A stretch of 14,762 nt of DNA from JAQUSX01 sp035446985 (GTDB lineage Bacteria > Bacillota > Clostridia > Christensenellales > CAG-314), in the NCBI GenBank assembly GCA_035446985.1, contig DAOTGG010000025.1, positions 1-14,762 on the forward strand, read 5' to 3'. Of the stretch, positions 1-6,952 are shown one piece after another (position 1 is the stretch's first letter; every line of letters starts with the position of its first letter). A model generated the notes under the pieces. It saw only the letters and a program-made list of their open reading frames with translations. It had not been told where the DNA came from and searched no databases. The position numbers and the translations under genes were made by a program.

Positions 1-332
1 TTGTCTGGCAGCGACAAGATAATGTCTTTTATTTCTTTTTCGCTCATTAGTTTTGGCATAAATCCGTCCACTATTACGGCTTGCTCGGCAATAAGTTTTG
101 CGCGCTGCTCGTTACCTATCTTTTCGTAACCCTCTTTTTCTTCCACAAGCTCTCTCGCCGTTTTTTGCAAAACCGCCACCACATCCGCTTCGGTTATTTC
201 TTGTTTTAATTCGCGTTTGCTTATTTCGCAAAGTTTAATTTTGTTTAAGACAACGCCCAAAATATTTCTGGCGTTTTCGTTGTGGTCGCGCAACGCTTGA
301 ATGTTCGCCTTTTTTATTTCGTCAAGTATCAT
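1..332 (-). CDS. yqeY: YqeY / GatB-YqeY domain protein, C-terminus cut by window edge
   Basis: This is the N-terminal 110 residues of a small helical protein that runs off the left edge; family members are usually about 150 residues. Recognisable YqeY features are the N-terminal amphipathic helix (MILDEIKKANIQALRDHNEN), the segment around residues 40-60 that corresponds to the family's 'E(L/I)TD-E-VI-VL' stretch, a charged helix with EEKEGYEKIGNEQRAKLIAEQ, and an 'FMPKLMSEKEI' segment equivalent to the family's 'YLPKQLSEEE'. The domain is shared with the tail of GatB, the tRNA amidotransferase subunit, but YqeY alone has no well-settled function; a tRNA-related role is only inferred from that homology. 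The ATG at 332 follows an AAGGAGG ribosome binding site at 344-350, which lies inside the 3' end of the upstream coiled-coil gene. The two genes are 3 nt apart and probably share one transcript. Confidence 0.8.
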   Translation of the reverse strand, partial: MILDEIKKANIQALRDHNENARNILGVVLNKIKLCEISKRELKQEITEADVVAVLQKTARELVEEKEGYEKIGNEQRAKLIAEQAVIVDGFMPKLMSEKEIKDIILSLPD

Positions 333-335
333 TAT

Positions 336-3300
336 TTATACTGCCTCCTTAGGTTTTGTATATCTGCAATCGGTTACGCATACAAATTCTATTTGATTTG
401 AAAAATATTCTTTGAGTTTGTCGTGCGACATTCCCTCGTCCAAAACGATAAACTCCGTCTTCGCTTTGCATTCGGACGGATAAGTCAGACGCAAAGCCAC
501 ATAGATAGCTATTTTTGCGGATTTATCAAGATTTTCAAAAGGTATTTCTTCTTTGTCGTTGATAGCGGTCAATCCGCCTTTATATTTCAGTTTAAATCCC
601 GTCATATCGCGCAAAAGCTCATTAGCCTTACGCAAAAAGTCGACGACTTCTTTCGGCGCGAAATCCGCTTTTTCCTGCATTTTTTCATGAGCTGTAGTTG
701 CCGCGGCAAAAGCAGTCATAAGCTTATCATGCGTTTCTTTCGCTCTTTTGAGGTCATTATTGGCGATTTCAAGTTCTTTTTTAGCTTGCTTTATGCTCGC
801 GAGTAGTACCTTATCCACAGGTGCCGTTTCGCTCACCAAACTTGCCAAATGCTTTATTCTTTCTTTTAACGCTTCGACAGTCTTGTCGTACTCCGCTACC
901 GTGGCGCGGGTTTTTTGAAGGTCCTCGTCGGACAAATCCGCAACGCTCGCCACCCATTCCGCTTCCACGTTATTCGCGATAAATTCCTGCCGCAATTCTT
1001 CTTTTAATTTCTGGTACTCAAAATCTTTGTTTTCTTTGAGCCACATAAGCTGTTTAAAGGCTACTCTTTTGTCAAGCAGTTGAGTTTCAATCGTTGTCTT
1101 GCTGCCTATAAGCATAGTTACGTCGGCGTTGCCTTCGCGTTCGTCAAATTTTAACTGCTCCAAAACTTTTTCGACTTTGCCGCCCGCAAGCTTTTCGGTT
1201 TGCTTGTGAGCGTATTCGATTTCGCGTTCGTTTACCTTAATGGTTTTTTCCGTTTCGGTAATAAGCTCTTTTACACGGTTGATTTTGATATCTATTTCAT
1301 CTATGCGTCCCAAAGCTGTTTTTTGTTTTGCGTAAACGGTAGCCAAACGCGCGGCGATATCGCTAAGCTCGTTTTTTGTCTGCTCGTTTAAGTGCATCAT
1401 ACTTTCCACGGTGCCTTGTTCGCCGTCTATTATTGAGCGCGCATCGGTCATCTGTTTCAAACGGTTTTGCGATTCGGACAACCTGAGTTTTGCGTTATCC
1501 ACGCTCTTTTTTATTTCCTTAATTTCCGTTTCGGTTCGTACGCTGTCGCCGCTTATTTCCAGTAGATAATTCGTGCCTTTATCAGTCTCAATTGCCCTTA
1601 GATAATTCGATACGGTTTCGTTGGTATTTTCGTGTATCAACTGGTTGTAATGGTCGATAATATTTCGTTTTTCTTCATTTAACGCGTTTATCTCGGACTG
1701 ATTGATATCGATATGCCGTTGAATCTCGTCAACCGCGCCCGATATTCTTGAAGACAGCTCTAACGTTTTTTGCTTTTCCTGAATTCTTATTCTCAAAGCG
1801 TTTTCCAAAGCTATAACTTCATCGTCGTTTAGGTCGTTTTCCACCGCATAGACCGCGGTAGCGTCCTGATATATTTTTTGACTGTTTATTAGTACCTGAC
1901 GCTTAAATTCCTCGCCTTTAATTCTTCTCGTTTTATTTAACTCTTCTTCCAGCGCGTCGCAGGACTGCTTGATACCCGTTAGCTGATAATTGGCGTTTTC
2001 TCTCGCGCGATAAAGGTTGCGCAATTTTTCTTTTAATGAAGTGTTAATGACGTTAAGTTTTTCAAGCTTAAAATCTATTACCGCCATAATTGTTTCTCTT
2101 GCTTTATATGGAGAAACGGCGTGATCCAAGTCCAAAATATTTCTTAGCTGCCTTGTTTGAGTGACAAGCAGTTTTTCTCTCGAATCTATTTGGTTTTCCT
2201 TGACAGTTATTTCCGCCTTATATTTTTCAACCTGCGATTCAAGCTCGTCGATTTTTGCGTTTATGCGCACGGATTCCATCAAATCCGCAAAACCTTTGTC
2301 GGGATCGCTGAATTCGTCCATATTCGCTTTTATCTCTGCGATAGCGTCGTCCAGCGAATTAAGCCCGTTTTTGAGCGTTACTTTTTGCGCTTCAAGTTCG
2401 CCTACCTGCGTATTTAGCTTCGTTAGATTTTCGTTAAGCTTTGTGTTTCTCGCGATAAGGTCTTTTGCGCGCGCAAGCTGATTTTCCAAGGCTTGAGTGT
2501 TCACTCTGTTTGTAATAATTTTATATATAGCGCGTTGTTTTTCGTCAAGCTGCTTAGTTACCGAAGCGTATTCGTTTTCATACCAGTCAAGCTCTTTTTG
2601 GCTTTCTTCGCATTGCGTCGTAAGATTTTTTAGCTGGTCGTTTATTCCGTCGAGAATTTTAAGTTTCGGCACGATAAAAGCCACGTTGTCGTAATCGATA
2701 AGCTGCTTGCGTTTTGTGTCAATAAACTCTTTTTTTGCCTCTAATTCTTTAAGCTGGTCACGAGCTGCGGCAAGTTCTTTTGTAAGACCGTAACTCGCGC
2801 TTTCGGCAAGCCTGTTTTGAAGTTCCACAAATTTTGTCTTGATTTTGTCGGCTACGTCTTGTCTTAATTCCAAGTCCCCGACCGCAAACTCTATATCGCG
2901 CTGATTGACTACAAGAGTTTCTTTCAGCTGTTTTTCCAGCTCTCCCTGTTTTGCTATTATCGATTCGTTAATTTTCGGGAATTGCGAAAAATCGCCGTTA
3001 TCGGAAAACTGTGAAAAGCTTTCCGTCGTTATAAAACAGCGATTGAGTATTTCATTGGGGTCTCCGCCCAAAATGGCGCGCAGATACGCAGGCACATCCT
3101 TGCCCGTAGCCGCTTCTATCATTTTATTTTCATTGTCAAGTTTTCTTACCGTAAAAACCGTTTCGCCGTCTTTTCGTCTTTTTATTACGTTATAAACGAC
3201 GTCGCCTTCCAAAAAATCTACGGAAATGTCAAAATTTCCGTAATCGATTCCGCTAAAAACGTCCTTTAACAAATACATCAAAACCGCGCCTCTATTTGAT

Positions 3301-3392
3301 ACGAGTTTTGTGCTCTCGTTTAAGTCGCCCAGCGTAAATTTGTAGGCTTCTTTGGTATTCGGATTTTTGGCTTGAACGTTGACAAGTCTCAT
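336..3392 (-). CDS. SMC/Rad50-like coiled-coil protein with degenerate ATPase head
   Basis: This is a 1018-residue, highly charged protein, predicted to be mostly alpha-helical coiled coil between residues about 150 and 920, with short globular ends. The layout matches SbcC/Rad50/SMC proteins, whose N- and C-terminal ends join into one ABC-type head. The C-terminal Walker B is recognisable (FIVLDE, residues 981-986, followed by the D-loop-like MSHDKL). The N-terminal segment in the Walker A position reads LVSNRGAVLMY (30-40), without the GxxGxGK(S/T) lysine. The Q-loop position reads FITTESFSQF (120-129), without the usual glutamine. The signature region reads LDKSAKIAIYVALRL (955-969) rather than LSGGE, and the switch histidine position reads VTD (1006-1008). 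No CxxC zinc hook is visible in the middle. It may therefore bind ATP weakly or not at all. The start at 3392 follows a GGAG site. Its role is unknown; chromosome structure or repair is an inference from the fold. Confidence 0.7.
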   Translation of the reverse strand: MRLVNVQAKNPNTKEAYKFTLGDLNESTKLVSNRGAVLMYLLKDVFSGIDYGNFDISVDFLEGDVVYNVIKRRKDGETVFTVRKLDNENKMIEAATGKDVPAYLRAILGGDPNEILNRCFITTESFSQFSDNGDFSQFPKINESIIAKQGELEKQLKETLVVNQRDIEFAVGDLELRQDVADKIKTKFVELQNRLAESASYGLTKELAAARDQLKELEAKKEFIDTKRKQLIDYDNVAFIVPKLKILDGINDQLKNLTTQCEESQKELDWYENEYASVTKQLDEKQRAIYKIITNRVNTQALENQLARAKDLIARNTKLNENLTKLNTQVGELEAQKVTLKNGLNSLDDAIAEIKANMDEFSDPDKGFADLMESVRINAKIDELESQVEKYKAEITVKENQIDSREKLLVTQTRQLRNILDLDHAVSPYKARETIMAVIDFKLEKLNVINTSLKEKLRNLYRARENANYQLTGIKQSCDALEEELNKTRRIKGEEFKRQVLINSQKIYQDATAVYAVENDLNDDEVIALENALRIRIQEKQKTLELSSRISGAVDEIQRHIDINQSEINALNEEKRNIIDHYNQLIHENTNETVSNYLRAIETDKGTNYLLEISGDSVRTETEIKEIKKSVDNAKLRLSESQNRLKQMTDARSIIDGEQGTVESMMHLNEQTKNELSDIAARLATVYAKQKTALGRIDEIDIKINRVKELITETEKTIKVNEREIEYAHKQTEKLAGGKVEKVLEQLKFDEREGNADVTMLIGSKTTIETQLLDKRVAFKQLMWLKENKDFEYQKLKEELRQEFIANNVEAEWVASVADLSDEDLQKTRATVAEYDKTVEALKERIKHLASLVSETAPVDKVLLASIKQAKKELEIANNDLKRAKETHDKLMTAFAAATTAHEKMQEKADFAPKEVVDFLRKANELLRDMTGFKLKYKGGLTAINDKEEIPFENLDKSAKIAIYVALRLTYPSECKAKTEFIVLDEGMSHDKLKEYFSNQIEFVCVTDCRYTKPKEAV

Positions 3393-3409
3393 CTATATTT
3401 TCTCCGATT

Positions 3410-3430
3410 TACATTTATAATTTAAATGTA
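3410..3430. repeat. AT-rich inverted repeat just upstream of the SMC-like gene
   Basis: TACATTTA (3410-3417) and TAAATGTA (3423-3430) form a perfect 8-bp inverted repeat around a 5-nt centre. On the minus strand it lies directly before the ribosome binding site of the SMC-like gene, so it could be an operator or a weak leader hairpin. Because it is AT-only apart from one pair, chance is possible. Confidence 0.4.
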
Positions 3431-3453
3431 ATGTTTCTCTTGTTTTTGATTCT

Positions 3454-3481
3454 CTTATATGTTAAAATTTAGTAATGCGAA
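3454..3481 (-). promoter_or_regulatory. Possible promoter of the SMC-like gene / yqeY operon
   Basis: On the minus strand, TTCGCA (3476-3481) and TATAAG (3454-3459) are 16 bp apart, with a -10 match of 5/6 and a -35 match of 4/6. It would give a leader of roughly 55 nt. It is the best candidate in the divergent intergenic region, but the -35 is weak. Confidence 0.35.
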
Positions 3482-3522
3482 TAAGCCTGTTGCAAATACA
3501 AGGCTATTCTTCATTATTGTAA

Positions 3523-3528
3523 TATAAT
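3523..3528 (+). promoter_or_regulatory. -10 element for the DnaB/DnaD-dnaI-ppi operon
   Basis: A perfect TATAAT lies 31 nt before the ATG of the DnaB/DnaD-like gene, in the 167-nt region divergent from the SMC-like gene. No convincing -35 hexamer sits at 16-18 bp, so this promoter may depend on an activator. An imperfect hairpin with AGCCT (3484-3488) and AGGCT (3501-3505) arms lies about where such a factor would bind. Confidence 0.5.
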
Positions 3529-3559
3529 TTACTAAAATAATCAATACTTTGAGGTAAAA

Positions 3560-4987
3560 ATGCATTTTTGCGAACTTTCAGCCGATACTAACGGGTCTTC
3601 ATATACGGTGGTAGAAAACGCCTTTATCACGCAATTTATGCCCGACGCGCCGCCGCGTTACACGGAAGTCTATCTTTACGGACTTCTGCTTTGCTCGCGC
3701 CAAAACGACAATTCGCTGGAAAATATTTGCGCCGCGCTTAATCTCACACCTATCGACGTTAAGACAGCATTCACATATTGGGAAGAACTGGGTTTGGTTT
3801 CGGTCATCGGCGCGGATGTATTCAGGGTTGTGTATATGCCCATAAAAACTTCCGTAAGTTTGCTCAAAAAAGTAAAACCAGAAAAATATTTCGATTTTAA
3901 TAAAAAAATCCAAAACGTTATCATAGACCGTATGATTTCCGTAAACGAATTTAAAGAATATTACGATTTTTTGGAAGCGACGAATTTTGAACCTGACGCG
4001 CTTGTCGCTGTCGCGGAGTACTCCGTAGCTCAAAAAGGCAAAGACATTTCTTACCGCTATATACTCACCGTTGCCAGAAACCTAGCCACATACGGCATAA
4101 AATCCGTGCAAGCTGTAAAAGATACTCTCAAAGCCCGTTCCGATTATTCTTCCGACGTCAGATTGATTTTGAAATCCTTAGGCAGCAGACGCCAGCTTGA
4201 CGCAACGGACGAAGAACTTTATCAAAAATGGACGAAAGACTTTGGTTTTACTTTCGACGTAATCAATACCGTGGCAAAAAACGTAAAATACGGCGGAATG
4301 AAAACTTTGGATAACCTTATTTATGAGTATTATAAACAAAGACTTTTTTCCGTCAAAGAAATCGAGGATTATTCGGCAAATAAAAACCGTCTTTATACCC
4401 TTGCAAAACAAATTAACGCGGCAATCGGCGTTTATTACCAAACTCTTGATATGGTCGTTTCGGAATACATAGGTCCGTGGCTGTCAAAAGGCTACGACGA
4501 GGACACCCTTCTTATTATAGCAAAATATTGTTTCAAAAGCGGTATCAGAACGCTGGAAGGTATGCACTCCGTTGTCAGCCGTTTTTATAAAATGGGCTTG
4601 ATAACGCAATCCGCGATAGACCAATATATATCGGGACTTTTGCAGACGGACGAACAAATACGTCAGATTTTGAGTTCTGCGGGAATATTGCGTAAAGTTA
4701 CGAATCAAGACAGAACTAATTTCAAAATATGGACGGCGGAATGGAATTTACCAAAAGAAGTTATTGCGTACGCTGCCGAAATATCAAAAGGCGCGGCTAA
4801 TCCCGCGGCTTATATGTGCAAAATTCTATCCGATTACAAAGACAGAGGCGTAAAAACCCTTGACCAGGCAAAGACGTCAGCGGACAAAAAATCCGCGGCA
4901 AGCGTTTCATATGATTTCAAGCAAAGAGATTATACAGACGATGAATTACGCTCCTTGTTCGATAATCTTGAAGGTATAGAGGTGTAA
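3560..4987 (+). CDS. DnaB/DnaD-type replication initiation (primosome) protein with four DnaB_2 repeats
   Basis: This 475-residue protein combines an N-terminal winged-helix-like region (about residues 30-95, with PRYTEVYLYGLLLC and a 'YWEELGLV' recognition-type segment) with repeated DnaB_2/DnaD-type helical modules. I see four modules, at about 132-190, 219-272, 304-360 and 388-440. Each has the pattern hydrophobic helix, short loop, Y/L-rich helix, then a 'GIKS/GMKT/GIRT/GVKT' turn (residues 179-182, 246-249, 328-331, 430-433). The tail 'YDFKQRDYTDDELRSLFDNLE' resembles the conserved C-terminal end of DnaD proteins. In Bacillus, DnaD and DnaB act with DnaI to load the replicative helicase at origins and restart sites. 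The helicase-loader gene begins 4 nt after this stop, which fits that job. The start follows GAGGT at 3551-3555. It cannot be assigned to DnaB versus DnaD from sequence alone. The repeat number is larger than the one or two modules I know from the Bacillus proteins. Confidence 0.88.
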   Translation: MHFCELSADTNGSSYTVVENAFITQFMPDAPPRYTEVYLYGLLLCSRQNDNSLENICAALNLTPIDVKTAFTYWEELGLVSVIGADVFRVVYMPIKTSVSLLKKVKPEKYFDFNKKIQNVIIDRMISVNEFKEYYDFLEATNFEPDALVAVAEYSVAQKGKDISYRYILTVARNLATYGIKSVQAVKDTLKARSDYSSDVRLILKSLGSRRQLDATDEELYQKWTKDFGFTFDVINTVAKNVKYGGMKTLDNLIYEYYKQRLFSVKEIEDYSANKNRLYTLAKQINAAIGVYYQTLDMVVSEYIGPWLSKGYDEDTLLIIAKYCFKSGIRTLEGMHSVVSRFYKMGLITQSAIDQYISGLLQTDEQIRQILSSAGILRKVTNQDRTNFKIWTAEWNLPKEVIAYAAEISKGAANPAAYMCKILSDYKDRGVKTLDQAKTSADKKSAASVSYDFKQRDYTDDELRSLFDNLEGIEV

Positions 4988-4991
4988 AAAA

Positions 4992-5903
4992 ATGAAAGAG
5001 CAAATATACGCCAAAGCATACGAAATTTTACATAGACGCAAAGAAAAAGCGGAAAGAGAAGCATTTAATGTTGCAGAAAATTTAATAAATTTTGCCGATT
5101 ATACCGAAAATGAAAAGCAGATAAATAATCTGACAATAAAATGCGGAATAGCCTTAGCAAAAAAATTGAATATTGACAAAGAAAAAAAAGAAAAAGAAAA
5201 ACTTATTGAAATTCGTAAAAAACTTTTGGCTAAATATGGCTATACTGAAAAAGATTTAACTCCAAAATATTATTGTTCCAAATGTAACGACACAGGCTAT
5301 ATCGGAAAAGAAAAATGTCAATGTTTTAAAAAAATATTGACCGATTTGCTTATCGAAGACAGTCAGCTTGTGGACAATAGTTGTTCTCTGGACAATCCCG
5401 ATCAAAAAAATGCAAAAGCATATAAATTCGCAAAAGAATTTTGCGCAAAATTTCCTAACGTCACGAGAAAGAATATTATTTTCAGCGGAAAAACCGGTAC
5501 TGGTAAATCATATATCACAAACGCTATAGCAACCTCCCTTATGCAAAAACAAATTCCAGTATTGCTTTTAACGTCCAACTCGTTATCAAAAAAACTTCTT
5601 GATATATTTTTGTCAAAAGAAGACAGCGACACGCTTGAAGAAGTTTTGATTCAACAGGAAGTGTTAATCATAGACGATTTAGGCTCAGAGCCAATGCGCA
5701 AAAACGTTACCGCTGAATATCTTTTATCTTTATTAAATGAAAGAATTTTTTACGGCAAAACCACGATAATCACTACGAATTTGGATTATAAAGACTTACA
5801 GAACAGGTACAACGAAAGGCTAATGTCTAGACTTGCAGATAGCGAAAACTTTTACAGAATAGAACTCGTAGGATCCGACAAACGCTTTAATATTAAAAAA
5901 TAA
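4992..5903 (+). CDS. dnaI: DnaI/DnaC-like helicase loader, AAA+ ATPase
   Basis: This 303-residue protein would load the replicative DNA helicase with the preceding DnaB/DnaD-like protein. The N-terminal half is helical and lysine-rich, followed by a four-cysteine zinc-site candidate, CSKCNDTG..KCQC (C95, C98, C109, C111), as in Bacillus DnaI and related loaders. The AAA+ core has Walker A GKTGTGKS (166-173), Walker B VLIIDDLG (224-231), a sensor-1-like TTNL (261-264) and an arginine-containing NERLMSRL (274-281) matching the conserved 'ER..SRL' of the DnaC/IstB family. The ATG is preceded by a GAGGTG site inside the end of the upstream gene, so translation is probably coupled. Codon usage is more A-rich than in the genes on either side, mostly from lysine codons. 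IstB-type transposition helpers share the core, but no transposase is nearby and the cysteine cluster favours a replication loader. Confidence 0.88.
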   Translation: MKEQIYAKAYEILHRRKEKAEREAFNVAENLINFADYTENEKQINNLTIKCGIALAKKLNIDKEKKEKEKLIEIRKKLLAKYGYTEKDLTPKYYCSKCNDTGYIGKEKCQCFKKILTDLLIEDSQLVDNSCSLDNPDQKNAKAYKFAKEFCAKFPNVTRKNIIFSGKTGTGKSYITNAIATSLMQKQIPVLLLTSNSLSKKLLDIFLSKEDSDTLEEVLIQQEVLIIDDLGSEPMRKNVTAEYLLSLLNERIFYGKTTIITTNLDYKDLQNRYNERLMSRLADSENFYRIELVGSDKRFNIKK

Positions 5904-5925
5904 ATTAACTATAAAGGAGAAAATA

Positions 5926-6408
5926 ATGCAAAACCCTAACGTGACTATAATAATGGAAAACGGCGACGAAATGGTCGTTGAGCTTTATCCCGAACACGCG
6001 CCGATAACCGTAGCAAATTTTTTGGAATTAGTCGAAAAAAATTTTTATGACGGACTTATTTTTCATAGAGTAATTGAAAACTTTATGATTCAAGGCGGCG
6101 ATCCGACAGGTACGGGAAGCGGCGGTTCCGACAAGGAAATAAAAGGCGAATTCACTTCAAACGGCGTTAAAAATACGCTCAAACATACCGAAGGCGTAAT
6201 AAGTATGGCTCGCTCAAACAATCCAAACAGCGCTTCCAGTCAGTTTTTTATTATGCACAAAATCTGCCCCCATTTGGACGGAAGTTACGCAGCTTTTGGT
6301 AAAGTAATAAAAGGACAAGAAATTGTCGATAAAATTGCCACCACAAAGACCGACGCCTTTGACCGCCCAAAAGCGGAACAAAAAATCAAAACCATTAAAA
6401 TTAATTAA
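5926..6408 (+). CDS. ppiB: Cyclophilin-type peptidyl-prolyl cis-trans isomerase
   Basis: This 160-residue single-domain cyclophilin catalyses cis-trans isomerisation of X-Pro bonds and assists protein folding. The hallmark segments are present: FHRVIENFMIQGGDP (47-60), with the catalytic arginine R49 and Q56; GVISMAR (90-96); the active-site strand SSQFFIM (104-110); and HLDGSYAAFGKV (116-127). The position that is tryptophan in human cyclophilin A (WLDG) is histidine H116, a common bacterial variant that usually lowers cyclosporin binding. There is no signal peptide, so it is cytoplasmic. It starts 22 nt after the helicase loader with an AAAGGAGA site and has no promoter of its own that I can see. 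It is probably the last gene of that operon, closed by the terminator at 6426-6460. Confidence 0.95.
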   Translation: MQNPNVTIIMENGDEMVVELYPEHAPITVANFLELVEKNFYDGLIFHRVIENFMIQGGDPTGTGSGGSDKEIKGEFTSNGVKNTLKHTEGVISMARSNNPNSASSQFFIMHKICPHLDGSYAAFGKVIKGQEIVDKIATTKTDAFDRPKAEQKIKTIKIN

Positions 6409-6425
6409 ATAAATTTAAGCCCAAA

Positions 6426-6460
6426 ACGCCCGTTTAATCGATAAACGGGCGTCTTTTTTT
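6426..6460 (+). terminator. Intrinsic terminator after the cyclophilin gene
   Basis: A perfect 11-bp stem pairs ACGCCCGTTTA (6426-6436) with TAAACGGGCGT (6442-6452) around a 5-nt loop. A run of seven T follows at 6454-6460. It ends the DnaB/DnaD-dnaI-ppi operon and isolates the HU gene. Confidence 0.93.
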
Positions 6461-6469
6461 CAAAAAGTA

Positions 6470-6498
6470 TTTACTCTTTTAGTAAAAAATGGTAAAAT
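6470..6498 (+). promoter_or_regulatory. Promoter of the HU gene
   Basis: TTTACT (6470-6475) and TAAAAT (6493-6498) are separated by exactly 17 bp, and a TGG before the -10 gives an extended -10 element. Transcription would start near 6505, leaving a leader of about 23 nt that carries a perfect AGGAGG at 6515-6520. Confidence 0.8.
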
Positions 6499-6527
6499 AA
6501 GGCATAACCAAGTTAGGAGGACTCACA

Positions 6528-6797
6528 ATGAATAAAGCTGAATTTATCAAAGCTATCGCGGACCAATCGGGTTTGTCGATAAAAGACGCGGGCGCGGCGT
6601 TTGACGCTATGACGGAAGTTATCGCTAAAACGATCAAAGTAGACAAAATTCAACTCTCTGGTTTCGGCACTTTTGAACTCAAACACAAACCCGCCAGAGA
6701 AGGCATTAACCCCTTGACTAAACAAAAAATCAAAATTGCGGCTAGCAACACTCCCGGACTGAAATTTGGCAAGTCTTACAAAGAAAAATTTAATTAA
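6528..6797 (+). CDS. hup: HU-family histone-like DNA-binding protein
   Basis: This 89-residue protein is of standard HU length and would bind and bend DNA as a dimer, compacting the nucleoid. The N-terminal helices (MNKAEFIKAIADQSGLSIKDA) lead into the family turn LSGFGTFELK (residues 43-52). The DNA-contacting beta arm follows, with the conserved asparagine-proline pair N61-P62 in GINPLTKQKIKI, and the protein ends in the usual lysine-rich helix (GKSYKEKFN). The arm lacks one of the glycine/arginine residues of the typical 'RKGRNP' motif (here REGINP), a mild variation. It is a single-gene unit with a strong promoter, a perfect ribosome binding site and a terminator 16 nt after the stop, consistent with high expression. 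Confidence 0.96.
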   Translation: MNKAEFIKAIADQSGLSIKDAGAAFDAMTEVIAKTIKVDKIQLSGFGTFELKHKPAREGINPLTKQKIKIAASNTPGLKFGKSYKEKFN

Positions 6798-6812
6798 TTT
6801 AATTTTAAAAAA

Positions 6813-6843
6813 GGAAACGTCGAAAACGGCGTTTTCTTTTTTT
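6813..6843 (+). terminator. Intrinsic terminator of the HU gene
   Basis: GGAAACGTCG (6813-6822) pairs with CGGCGTTTTC (6827-6836) over 10 bp, including two G-T wobbles, around an AAAA loop. A run of seven T follows. Confidence 0.9.
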
Positions 6844-6864
6844 GTTTTTTTTATTCCAAGAAAA

Positions 6865-6893
6865 TTTACAAAAAAGCAATTTTTCTGTATAAC
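6865..6893 (+). promoter_or_regulatory. Promoter of the nitroreductase-like lipoprotein gene
   Basis: TTTACA (6865-6870) and TATAAC (6888-6893) have a 17-bp spacer, with transcription expected near 6900. The leader is about 53 nt and carries an isolated AGGGGG at about 6904-6909 that is too far from the annotated ATG at 6953 to serve it. Confidence 0.65.
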
Positions 6894-6952
6894 GCAAGAC
6901 AATAAGGGGGAAAATTAATAAGGCAAAATATATATAGGAAAACGGTAAAGAA

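Noticed and set aside
811..819. Exact DnaA-box sequence TTATCCACA
   Set aside because: It is a single copy inside the SMC-like coding region, with no cluster or AT-rich unwinding element nearby, so it is not evidence for an origin despite the replication genes in the window.
3484..3505. Imperfect hairpin AGCCT...AGGCT in the divergent intergenic region
   Set aside because: The stem has only 5 paired bases before a bulge and no T tract follows; it could be an operator, but there is too little to call it as a feature.
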